This document shows, piece after piece, positions 25,183-33,069 of a stretch of 64,000 nucleotides of DNA. This DNA is from DAOVRD01 sp964521715 (GTDB taxonomy: Bacteria > Planctomycetota > Brocadiia > SM23-32), in the NCBI GenBank assembly GCA_964521715.1, contig CAZFSS010000018.1, positions 10,618-74,617 of the forward strand, in the 5' to 3' direction. The notes beneath the pieces are model-generated. The model was given only the letters and a program-made list of their open reading frames with translations. It was not told where the DNA came from and did no database searches. Position 1 is the first letter of the stretch. Each line of letters opens with the position of its first letter. The position numbers and the translations under genes are program-made.

Positions 25183-25211
25183 TTGACGGGCGCGGCGGGG
25201 TCTGGTATATT
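25183..25211 (+). promoter_or_regulatory. Promoter of the tRNA-Val gene
   Basis: TTGACG (25183-25188), 17-base spacer, TATATT (25206-25211) preceded by TGG. Transcription would start about 25218, a few bases before the tRNA 5' end. Confidence 0.8.
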
Positions 25212-25222
25212 CGGGCTTTGCG

Positions 25223-25299
25223 TGGGCGCATAGCTCAGCGGCTAGAGCGCTACTTTCACACGGTAGAAGTCGCAGGTTCGAATCCTGCTGCGCCCACCA
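25223..25299 (+). tRNA. tRNA-Val (anticodon CAC), CCA encoded
   Basis: A full cloverleaf can be drawn: acceptor TGGGCGC with GCGCCCA, D stem GCTC/GAGC, anticodon stem CTACT/GGTAG around loop TTCACAC (anticodon CAC at positions 34-36), variable loop AAGTC, T arm GCAGG-TTCGAAT-CCTGC. CCA is encoded at 25297-25299. It reads GUG codons. Confidence 0.96.
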
Positions 25300-25338
25300 C
25301 CCTTCCGCGCTGCACGCCACGTTCCTGCACCCGAGGCA

Positions 25339-27339
25339 ATGCCCGTGGGTTACCTGATTCAGACGGCCGCCATTTCCGCCATCGTGCTGGCCGCGTTGGC
25401 CGAAGCCGCCTTCGCCGAAGTAGCCGTGGCCGGCCGAAGGGGCGAGATAACGGCCATGCGCTATGACGGCGAGTACCTGGACGTGAGCGTCAGCGTGCGG
25501 CTGCCGCTGCGCGGCTGGGGCGCCTTCTCGGGCCTGGCCGACGCCCGGGACGCCCGATACGAGCGCTCGGAGTCCTCAGAAGCGTGGAGCGGGAGCGGCG
25601 CCGTGGGCGAAGGGCGCTGCCTCATCCAGCAGACGCTCGACGAGTCCGAAGGCTCCGCGACGCTCCGCGTCACCGTCACGGCGGAGGACGACCTCGACGT
25701 CGAGGGCGTCTTCCTGTTCGTCGGCGTGCCCATAGAGACCTTCAGCGGCGGCCGGTGCGAGCTCTCGGCCGGCGGCCAGCCCGTCACTGCTGCCGAACTG
25801 CCGGCCACGCAGCCGCAAGACCGGCACTTTCTGAACGGGACAGGCACTGCCCTGCGCATGACGGACGCACGGGGCGACGTAGAGCTCACCATGACGCTCG
25901 ACCGGCCATGCGTCGTCCGCGTGCAGGACACGCGGGAGTGGCACGGGACAACCTACAACCCGTACGTCGAGCTGCACGGCGGTCCGATGCAGAAGGGGCA
26001 GAGCGCGTCCCTCGTCGCCGCGTTCCGCCTGACCGGCCGTCCGGACCGATCACCGGCCCGCCTGACGGTCAACCCGAACCAGGAACGCTATCGCCTCGAC
26101 GGGTTCGGGGGCAACTACTGCTTCAGCATCGAGTCGCCCGTCACGCAGTACACGCTCGACAACCTGCACGTCGCCTGGGCGCGGACCGAGATGACGCCCG
26201 CCGAGTGGGAGCCGGAGAACGACAACGCTTCGCCCGATCAGACCGACCGGGAGGTCCTGAGGTCGCACGACCAGCCGGACAGCAACCTTCGGCGCGAGTT
26301 CCTGCTCGCCCAGCAGCTCCAGCGCCGCGGCGTTCCGTACGTGATCTCCATCTGGGACCTGCCCGAATGGCTCTATGCAGAAGCGGAAGAGGGACGCCGG
26401 GGCAGCGGCCGCCGCGTGCCGCCCGAGAAGTGGCCCGAACTGCTCGAATGCCTCGGCTCCTACCTGCTCTACGCGCGCGAGCAGTACGGCGTCGAGCCGG
26501 ACCTCTTCTCGTTCAACGAGCCCGAGTACGGCGTGCGCGTCAAGCTGACGCCCGAGGAGCATCGGGACGCCATCAAGTCGATCGGCGCCCACTTCGAGAA
26601 GCTCGGCCTGAAGACGCGGATGCTGCTGGCGGACGTGTCGAATCCCCGCGACACGACCGCCTACGCCATGCCGGCCGCCCAGGACCCGGAGGCGATGCGC
26701 CATGTCGGCGCCGTGGCCTTCCACTCCTGGGGCGGGGCGAGTCCCGAGCAGTACGCCGCCTGGGGCGACCTGGCCGAACGGCTAGGCCTGCCGCTGCTGG
26801 TCACGGAGCTGGGCGTGGACGCCAACTGGCGCGCCGTTCCGCTGGACACGTTCCGGTACGCACTGCGCGAAGTCAGGATGTACCAGGATCTCCTCCTCTA
26901 CGCCCGCCCGCAGGGCACGATGCAGTGGGAGTTCACCTCCGACTACTCCACCGTGGACGTGGAGTGGCCGGCATCGGGCGGGGCGAGGCTCACGCCGAAG
27001 AAACGCTTCTGGTTCGTCAAGCACTTCTGCAACCTGACGCCCGCGCCGGCCGTCGCGCTCGGCACCGAGTCGGACAACCCGAACGTCCTGATCACGGCGT
27101 TCCGGAGCGCGGACGCGCGCGGGGCGGCGCCAGCCTACGCGCTCCACATCGCCAACTTCGGCTCCGAACGCGCGGCAACGCTGACGGGCCTGCCCGCGGG
27201 GCTGTCCGAGCTGCGCTCCGTCCGGACGAGCGAGACCGAATCGTTCGCGGACCTCGGGCCCGTGCCCGTGCAGGGAGGCATGCTGGAGTTGACGCTGGCC
27301 GCGAATTCGTTGCTCACGCTCACCACGGAGCGCCCATGA
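25339..27339 (+). CDS. Secreted GH30-like (clan GH-A) glycosidase
   Basis: A 666-residue exported enzyme with a signal peptide ending near AAFA (about residue 26). An N-terminal beta domain (27 to about 230) precedes a TIM barrel that starts RLDGFGGNYCFSIES, the GH30 opening block. E394 in LFSFNEPEYG fits the acid/base and E490 in LLVTELGVD the nucleophile, about 96 residues apart as in retaining GH-A enzymes. A short beta domain closes the protein (ALHIANFGSERAATLTGLPA). It probably attacks plant or algal polysaccharide; specificity is unknown. Its stop overlaps the next start (ATGA). Confidence 0.82.
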   Translation: MPVGYLIQTAAISAIVLAALAEAAFAEVAVAGRRGEITAMRYDGEYLDVSVSVRLPLRGWGAFSGLADARDARYERSESSEAWSGSGAVGEGRCLIQQTLDESEGSATLRVTVTAEDDLDVEGVFLFVGVPIETFSGGRCELSAGGQPVTAAELPATQPQDRHFLNGTGTALRMTDARGDVELTMTLDRPCVVRVQDTREWHGTTYNPYVELHGGPMQKGQSASLVAAFRLTGRPDRSPARLTVNPNQERYRLDGFGGNYCFSIESPVTQYTLDNLHVAWARTEMTPAEWEPENDNASPDQTDREVLRSHDQPDSNLRREFLLAQQLQRRGVPYVISIWDLPEWLYAEAEEGRRGSGRRVPPEKWPELLECLGSYLLYAREQYGVEPDLFSFNEPEYGVRVKLTPEEHRDAIKSIGAHFEKLGLKTRMLLADVSNPRDTTAYAMPAAQDPEAMRHVGAVAFHSWGGASPEQYAAWGDLAERLGLPLLVTELGVDANWRAVPLDTFRYALREVRMYQDLLLYARPQGTMQWEFTSDYSTVDVEWPASGGARLTPKKRFWFVKHFCNLTPAPAVALGTESDNPNVLITAFRSADARGAAPAYALHIANFGSERAATLTGLPAGLSELRSVRTSETESFADLGPVPVQGGMLELTLAANSLLTLTTERP

Positions 27340-27779
27340 ATTCGGCGGCATCGAGGCGGCGCTTCCTCGCCTGTCTGACGGCCGTCCTGATGGCGGCAGG
27401 CGGCTGCGCGCCCTCCGGCGAGGTCCGCCAGACAAGCGTAACCGCTGAAGCCGGCGGCGAGCGCCTGCTGCATCTGGCCATCGTGCCCAGGCAACTGCCC
27501 GACGGCGGCCAACCGGCCCAACAGGTGGCAAGGCTGCTCAAGGAGGTGGCGGAACGCGCCGGCGGGTATACCTACATCGAGGGGGTCAAAGGGGGGTGGA
27601 TCACGCTCGGCGAGCAGCAAGTCGTGACGGAGTGCAACGACCTTCTCCTGGTGGAGGGGCCGCCCGAGCTGGCCGACTTCCTCAGACAGGCGCTCCGCGA
27701 CGACTTCGCGCAGCAGTACCCGTTCGTCATCAGCCTGCCCGTGCGGCGCACGCCGGTCGCGCAATCCGCAAGCCCATGA
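27336..27779 (+). CDS. Small lipoprotein of unknown function
   Basis: A 147-residue protein whose start overlaps the stop of the GH30-like gene by four bases, so the two are translationally coupled. The leader SRRRFLACLTAVLMAAGGC carries a lipobox (Cys24). The mature part is a compact alpha/beta sequence with no motif I recognise (LLHLAIVPRQLPDG; TECNDLLLVEGPPELADFLR). Coupling suggests a surface partner of the glycosidase. Confidence 0.75.
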   Translation: MNSAASRRRFLACLTAVLMAAGGCAPSGEVRQTSVTAEAGGERLLHLAIVPRQLPDGGQPAQQVARLLKEVAERAGGYTYIEGVKGGWITLGEQQVVTECNDLLLVEGPPELADFLRQALRDDFAQQYPFVISLPVRRTPVAQSASP

Positions 27780-27794
27780 GGGTCGGCGGCGGCG

Positions 27795-27905
27795 TGTGCG
27801 GACTGATACGTAGGGGCACGGCGCGCCGTGCCCCTACAGGGTCGCGGTCGCTATCGAGCGATGGCTGCGAAAAAGCAAGGCGACTTCCTTTACGGCCCAC
27901 TAGAC
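27795..27905 (+). repeat. Dispersed 110-bp repeat with 28-bp perfect palindrome, copy 1
   Basis: Starts TGTGCGGACTGATACG and ends GCCCACTAG. Bases 27810-27837 are a perfect palindrome (GTAGGGGCACGGCG and its complement). A closely matching copy, same orientation, lies at 37084-37191. The right end contains the stop codon of the minus-strand gene beginning at 29102. Confidence 0.85.
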
Positions 27906-29102
27906 GTCCCAGGGCTCGGCTGCCGGCCCGTCCGCATCTTCCTCCTGGCGGAGGAGCCCCGTCGGGTCGACGTTCACGGGCAGGAAGTGGGCGCCCGGGA
28001 ACTTCCCGCAAAGGGCCTCCTGCACCTCCTGGCGGCAGCCGGGCACCAGCACGATGGCCGCCGGATAGCTGCCGAAGGCCCGGGTGAGCTTGGCGCCGAG
28101 CGCGCCGGCCTGCGCGGCCAGCGCGCGGATCCCGTCGTATGCGTCGGCCGGAAAGGCGAAGTAGTCCGCCAGGATCACGCTCTCCTCGTCGCAGATCTCG
28201 GCCAGCCGGTCGTTGTCCACGAAGGGATCGCCCAGGTATTCCAGGAAGGACTCGATCATCTGCCGCGTGCGCAGCAACCCGTAGACCATCACCATCTGCG
28301 TCTCGCTCACGGCGTCCGGTGCGAGCTCGAACAGGCCGGACAGCGCCTCCTCCGCTGCACCGGCGAGGTTGCATCCCGCCCGGCCGACGGCGGCCAGCGC
28401 TTCGCGCACGGCCTGGTCACGCTCCGCCGCCTGGGCCGTGGGGCCGACGCCGGGCGTCAGGCACAGCAGTAGCGACTCCGGCGGCAGAAGCTGCTGAACG
28501 TTGAGGCGTTCTCCGCCCGGCTCGACGTATCCGGCGCCCCCGACAAGGCTCATCAGGGCCTCGCCGTATGCGCTGCCGGCGCCCACGGGACCGGCGGGCA
28601 GCACGTCATCGAGCAGCCGGCAGGCCACGCCGGCCAGTTCCGCGTCGCTGGGCGGGAGGGGATCCATCCTGTGCGCCGCCACGACCGCCGCCAAGCCGGC
28701 CGCCAGAGTAGGGCAAGACAGCAACACCTGGACGGGGCAGACGGCCCAGAGCGGCCCCAGGTCGACCTCCACCTCGAGCCCCTCCAGGACGGCCGGATCG
28801 GCGACGACGCGCCCGAGCGCGTTCCGCCAGCGGTCGCAGAGTTCACCGAGAAGCGCCTCGTCGGGCCAGGGCAACCTCCCTTCGATCTCGGACGCGCCGA
28901 GATCCTCCTCCCCCGCCACGCCGCCGAAGGAGAGCGAGAAATCCCCCGCCGTCTCCCAGGCCCGCACCTCCATGCGCAGGTTCGTGGCGAGGCATATCGA
29001 GCCGGAGCCCAGCAGGTGCTGCTTCTCCCCAAGGAGCCGCACGGAATACGGCACGCTGAAGCGGTCCAGGCTGGGGGCGTCCAGGCTGACGATGGAGGAC
29101 AT
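27900..29102 (-). CDS. GHMP-kinase-fold protein, divergent galactokinase-like
   Basis: A 400-residue protein. The N-terminus (FSVPYSVRLLGEKQHLLGSG) matches the galactokinase opening P-G-R-h-N-h-h-G-E-H, with K26 where the sugar-binding His is expected. Motif 3 is clear near the C-terminus (GALGAKLTRAFGSYPAAIVLV). Motif 2, the ATP-binding GLSSSA loop, is poor: GPVGAGSAYGEALMS is the nearest. Kinase activity is therefore uncertain; it could act on a non-standard sugar or be regulatory. The last codon and stop come from the dispersed repeat. Confidence 0.65.
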   Translation of the reverse strand: MSSIVSLDAPSLDRFSVPYSVRLLGEKQHLLGSGSICLATNLRMEVRAWETAGDFSLSFGGVAGEEDLGASEIEGRLPWPDEALLGELCDRWRNALGRVVADPAVLEGLEVEVDLGPLWAVCPVQVLLSCPTLAAGLAAVVAAHRMDPLPPSDAELAGVACRLLDDVLPAGPVGAGSAYGEALMSLVGGAGYVEPGGERLNVQQLLPPESLLLCLTPGVGPTAQAAERDQAVREALAAVGRAGCNLAGAAEEALSGLFELAPDAVSETQMVMVYGLLRTRQMIESFLEYLGDPFVDNDRLAEICDEESVILADYFAFPADAYDGIRALAAQAGALGAKLTRAFGSYPAAIVLVPGCRQEVQEALCGKFPGAHFLPVNVDPTGLLRQEEDADGPAAEPWDV

Positions 29103-29199
29103 GGGATCCGCACCCGGGATGGAGGCGACCTCCGCCCGATGGGCGCGCCGTGGCGCGCGCCAGGCCGTCAGGCAGAAAGCCGCCGCAAGGGGGAGGCGC

Positions 29200-29787
29200 T
29201 CAGACTTCCCGCCACTTGGCCACGGGGTCGCCCGCCGGCCCCGGACCCTCGTACAGCTCGCCCGTCAGGCGATTCGTGCCGCACTTGGGGCACACGTTGC
29301 CCCCGGCCCGCAGGAGCGCCCCGCACGCTTCGTTCGCGCAGATGTGCTCGCCCGGCCGGAGGCTGATCCGACCGGCGTGGGCCGCGCTCTCGAGCCTGCC
29401 CATGCCGGGCTCGGGGGGCGCCCACTCCTTCCGAACCTTCTTGAGCTGGTTCTCCAGGACCTTGCGCGACACACGCACATAGCCGTCGGTGTCGAACTTG
29501 ACGACCGGCTTCGGCATGATCAGGTGCCGCTTGCAGCCGCTGCACCGCACGCGCTTGCCCACCTTGTCCGGCTCCTCGACGATGAACCGGCCGCAGTAGG
29601 TGCACTGGACGGTCAGGTTGGGCGCTATGGACCTGTCGACGAGCAGGAACTGCAGGGCGGGCCGCAGGTAGCGTCGGCAGTGGGGGCAGGACAGGACCTG
29701 GCCCAGGCGGTGGGCATTGAAGACCACTTCTTCGCCGCAGACGCACTCTATGGTGATGGTATCCTGGGCTGGAGCCACGCCCGCCAT
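29200..29787 (-). CDS. Multi-zinc-ribbon protein
   Basis: A 195-residue soluble protein with Cys pairs at 15/17, 34/37, 62/65 and 82/85 and a final set in HICANEACGALL and VCPKCGTN, enough for about three zinc sites. The middle (about 90-140) is basic and helical. Function unknown; such ribbons usually bind nucleic acid or protein. ATG 29787 is chosen over ATG 29805 because GGAGGT lies 6 bases before it. It precedes the GHMP gene by 97 bases on the same strand. Confidence 0.8.
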   Translation of the reverse strand: MAGVAPAQDTITIECVCGEEVVFNAHRLGQVLSCPHCRRYLRPALQFLLVDRSIAPNLTVQCTYCGRFIVEEPDKVGKRVRCSGCKRHLIMPKPVVKFDTDGYVRVSRKVLENQLKKVRKEWAPPEPGMGRLESAAHAGRISLRPGEHICANEACGALLRAGGNVCPKCGTNRLTGELYEGPGPAGDPVAKWREV

Positions 29788-29805
29788 GGTCTGACCTCCG
29801 ACCAT

Positions 29806-29835
29806 ATTTTACTTGCGCTCAGGCCGGGTTTGCAA
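29806..29835 (-). promoter_or_regulatory. Promoter of the zinc-ribbon gene
   Basis: Minus strand TTGCAA (29830-29835), 18-base spacer, TAAAAT (29806-29811), 18 bases upstream of ATG 29787. Confidence 0.5.
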
Positions 29836-30034
29836 GGCGAGCGCCGCGCCCTCCTTGGCAGCGCCTCGTCCCCTGTGATACACTGACCGATGGAGGTGCC
29901 GTGCCAGGAGTACGCGAGCCGGTGCGACGGCCCGCTGCGTTTCAGCGCGCCCCTCCGGGGGACACCCGTGGCCGCCCAGGAGCGCCGTGGCGCTCTTCGG
30001 CGGCGTTTCTTGGTTTCTTCGACCGGTTGCCGAC

Positions 30035-31924
30035 ATGCCGCCACTTCTGACAGACCCGGGCGAGATACACGCCCTTCTCGACGCGGAAGTCCTGACTAAC
30101 GTCGAGAAGCCCGCCCGCTACACAGGCGGCGAGAAGAACGCCGTCCGCAAGGACCCGGCCGGCGTTGAGGTTAGCTTTGCCCTCCTTTTCCCGGACGTCT
30201 ACGAAGTCGGCATGTCCCACCTGGGTTACCAGATACTCTACTCGATCCTGAACGGCCTGGAATGGGCCGCCGCCGAGCGGGCATACGCCGCCTGGCCCGA
30301 CATGCAGCGTGTGATGCGGGAGCGCGGGATTCCGCTGTTCGCGTTGGAGAGCTTCCGTCCGGTGCGCCGGTTCGACGTCGTGGGATTCAGCCTTCAGTAC
30401 GAGCTGCTCTACACGAACGTGCTGGCCATGCTGGACCTGGCGGGCATCCCGCTCAGGAGCGCCGACCGGGGCGAGTCCGATCCGATCGTGATCGCCGGCG
30501 GACCCGGGGCCGCCGTGCCCGAGCCGATGGCCGACTTCATCGACCTCTTCTTCCCCGGCGACGGCGAGCGGGTGGTCGTGCAGTTCGCGGAGCTGGTGCG
30601 AAAGGCAAAGGCGGAAGGCCGGTCGCGCTCGGAGACGATCCTGGAGGCCGCGCGGCAGATGGACGGCGTCTACGCGCCGGCCCACTACGAAGTCCGCTAT
30701 ACGAACGAGGGCGCCGTCGAGAGCATCCGCCCGACGGAGCCCGGGCTGCCGGAGAGGGTGCGGGCCTCCAAGCTGCCCAGCCTGGCGGGAGCGCCCTTCC
30801 CGGCGGGCCTGATCGTTCCCTTCGTTGAAACGGTGCACGACCGGATCACGCTGGAGATCATGCGCGGGTGCACGCAGGGCTGCCGCTTCTGCCAGGCCGG
30901 GATGCTGCGCCGCCCCCTGCGGCCGCGGACGATGGACGAGCTGCTGGATCTGGCCGCGCGGGCGTACCGCAAGACGGGCTACAACGAGATAGCGCTGGCA
31001 TCGCTGTCCTCCAGCGACTACCCCGGCTTCCAGGAGTTGCTGGAACGGATGAACGAGTTCGCCGAGCCGCGCGGGATAGGCTTATCGCTGTCAAGCCTGC
31101 GCGCGGACGACCAGTTGCACCTGATCCCCGAGGTGCTCGTGCGCGTGCGCAAGAGCGGGCTGACGGTGGCGCCCGAGGCGGCGTCCGAACGGCTTCGACG
31201 GGTCATCAACAAGGACGTCTCGGACGAGCAGCTCCTGGAGGGCGCCAGGGCCGCCTTCCGCGAGGGGTGGCGTCACATCAAGCTCTACTTCATGGTCGGC
31301 CTGCCCACCGAGACCCCCGAAGACGTCGCGGCCCTCGTAGGCCTGAGCGAGCGGGTCAGCAAGGCGCGTCAAGAGACCGGTCGCGGCCTGGGGAACGTCA
31401 ACGTCACAATCGCGCCCTTCGTGCCGAAGCCGCACACGCCGTTCCAATGGGAGCCGATGGCCGGGCTGGAAGAGATGCGGTCGATCCGGCACGCCATCCT
31501 GCGGGAGGCCAGGCTCAAGAGCGTGCGCTACAAGTTCAACGATCCGGAGACAAGCTTCGTGGAGGGGGTCCTGGCGCGCGGCGACCGGCGCCTGGGCCGG
31601 GCCATCGAACGCGCCTGGCGGGCGGGCCAGCAGTTCGACGCATGGACGGAGCATTTCTCGTTCGATCGCTGGCGGCGTGCCTTCGAGGATGAGGGGCTCG
31701 ACATGGACTTCTACGCGACGCGCCGCCGCGCCCTCGACGAGGTGCTGCCCTGGGACCACCTCGACTTCGGGCTGCGCAAGGAGTTCCTGCTGGAAGAGCG
31801 CGAGAAGGCCTTCCGCGCCGAGACTACGCCCGACTGCCGCACGGGCGGCTGCTTGCACTGCGGGGCCTGCGCGCTGGCCGGGGTGCAGCCTCCGCAGGTT
31901 GATTCGCCCGGTGCCGAGGCATAG
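30035..31924 (+). CDS. B12-binding-like/radical SAM protein (TIGR03960-type)
   Basis: A 629-residue protein with an N-terminal cobalamin-binding-like Rossmann region (FALLFPDVYEVGMSHLGYQI; DVVGFSLQYELLYTNVLAML; IVIAGGPGAAVPEPMADFID) and a radical SAM core with C279-x3-C283-x2-C286 (RGCTQGCRFCQAG). A further Cys set near the end (GGCLHCGACALAG) suggests an extra metal site. The architecture matches the TIGR03960 family, usually next to a TIGR03936 partner; none is seen here. The Fe-S cluster will cleave SAM; the substrate is unknown. ATG 30035 has no good ribosome site; the frame is open from 29987. Confidence 0.88.
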   Translation: MPPLLTDPGEIHALLDAEVLTNVEKPARYTGGEKNAVRKDPAGVEVSFALLFPDVYEVGMSHLGYQILYSILNGLEWAAAERAYAAWPDMQRVMRERGIPLFALESFRPVRRFDVVGFSLQYELLYTNVLAMLDLAGIPLRSADRGESDPIVIAGGPGAAVPEPMADFIDLFFPGDGERVVVQFAELVRKAKAEGRSRSETILEAARQMDGVYAPAHYEVRYTNEGAVESIRPTEPGLPERVRASKLPSLAGAPFPAGLIVPFVETVHDRITLEIMRGCTQGCRFCQAGMLRRPLRPRTMDELLDLAARAYRKTGYNEIALASLSSSDYPGFQELLERMNEFAEPRGIGLSLSSLRADDQLHLIPEVLVRVRKSGLTVAPEAASERLRRVINKDVSDEQLLEGARAAFREGWRHIKLYFMVGLPTETPEDVAALVGLSERVSKARQETGRGLGNVNVTIAPFVPKPHTPFQWEPMAGLEEMRSIRHAILREARLKSVRYKFNDPETSFVEGVLARGDRRLGRAIERAWRAGQQFDAWTEHFSFDRWRRAFEDEGLDMDFYATRRRALDEVLPWDHLDFGLRKEFLLEEREKAFRAETTPDCRTGGCLHCGACALAGVQPPQVDSPGAEA

Positions 31925-31962
31925 GACACGCCCCGCACCCCCTGGCAGCCACCTTGCGATAC

Positions 31963-31991
31963 TGGACGAGGGAGCACGTCACCGGTATACT
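31963..31991 (+). promoter_or_regulatory. Promoter of the scramblase-like gene
   Basis: TGGACG (31963-31968), 17-base spacer, TATACT (31986-31991). The gene starts at 32059. Confidence 0.5.
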
Positions 31992-32058
31992 CCAGCGGGC
32001 AGAAGGCCAGGCTCTTTCATGGTGATGGTTGTACTGCCAGCGGAAGCGGGGGGTGACG

Positions 32059-32946
32059 ATGGCCATATACGTCAAATGCAAATGTGGCGCAACGCACGAA
32101 GTTGGGGATGAGTACGCAGGCAAGGTAATCCTGTGCCGCGAGTGCGGTCGGGAGGTCCCGGTGCTGCAGCCGGATGAGGCCGTGGCCAAGACCGACGCCA
32201 TCTTCGATCGGGACAAGTTCCTTCTGCGCCAGAAACACCTGGCGATCCGCTCGGAGAAGTACTATGTGTGCGACGAAGAGGGTAACCGCTTGATCTACGT
32301 CGAGCGGCCGTATCATCTCCTCAGCGGGCTGCTGGGCTGCTCCGCCGGCGCCGCAGTCGGTCTGTTCGTATTGCTCGTCGGCATCGGCGTGGCGGGAGCG
32401 TTGCACGGCAGCGCATGGGAGGCAGTCGCTTGGCTGCTCGCGTTTGGGGGAGCCGTCGTCCTGGGACTCATCACGGCAGTGGCGTGCTTCAAGAAACGCC
32501 ACGTCTTGTTCTACCGGGACGACTCAAAGCAGGAACGCCTGCTCGACGTGTTGCAGCACCGGAAGGTGCACGTCCTGACGGCCACCTACACCGTAAGAGA
32601 CGCCCAGGAGAATCCCCTCGCAACACTGTGCAAAAGCTACATTTACAACATATTCCGCAAGCTCTGGCGCTGCTACAGGCCCAATGGCGAAACGCTGTGT
32701 GTCGTCTGGGAGGACTCGCTGATCCTTTCGATGCTCCGGCGATTCCTGGGGCCGCTGTTCGGCGCACTGCGAACGAACTTCATCTTCACCGATCCGGATA
32801 CCGGAAAGGTGATCGGCGAGTTCAACCGGAAGTTCACCATCCTTGACCGCTACGTGCTGGATATGACGGCCGATCACGAGCGGAAGATCGACCGGCGCGT
32901 GGCCGTGGCCATAGCCGTAATGCTCGACACCGGCGAAAAGCGCTAG
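32059..32946 (+). CDS. Zinc-ribbon membrane protein with LURP-one/scramblase-like domain
   Basis: A 295-residue protein with three parts: an N-terminal zinc ribbon (KCKCGATHEVG...LCRECGREVP), a Tubby/LURP-like beta domain start (FLLRQKHLAIRSEKYYVCDE) interrupted by two membrane helices (about 88-112 and 120-142), then more of the beta domain (HVLTATYTVRDAQENPLATL; FIFTDPDTGKVIGEFNRKF). The beta-strand phrases match the LURP-one/phospholipid scramblase superfamily. The membrane insertion between strands is unusual. Function unknown. ATG 32059 follows GGGGGGTGACG. Confidence 0.7.
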   Translation: MAIYVKCKCGATHEVGDEYAGKVILCRECGREVPVLQPDEAVAKTDAIFDRDKFLLRQKHLAIRSEKYYVCDEEGNRLIYVERPYHLLSGLLGCSAGAAVGLFVLLVGIGVAGALHGSAWEAVAWLLAFGGAVVLGLITAVACFKKRHVLFYRDDSKQERLLDVLQHRKVHVLTATYTVRDAQENPLATLCKSYIYNIFRKLWRCYRPNGETLCVVWEDSLILSMLRRFLGPLFGALRTNFIFTDPDTGKVIGEFNRKFTILDRYVLDMTADHERKIDRRVAVAIAVMLDTGEKR

Positions 32947-32979
32947 GGCCACCTGCGGCCCATGGAACAACGGCCGTTG

Positions 32980-33008
32980 TTGAGCCGGTCCGCCCCGCAT
33001 GGTATAAG
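32980..33008 (+). promoter_or_regulatory. Promoter of gatB
   Basis: TTGAGC (32980-32985), 17-base spacer, TATAAG (33003-33008). Start codon at 33070. Confidence 0.5.
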
Positions 33009-33069
33009 GAAGGCTCTGCCGTCCGTTCCCTGAAGGCGGCATACGCGGCCGGCGCAGAGGCCCTCGCGA

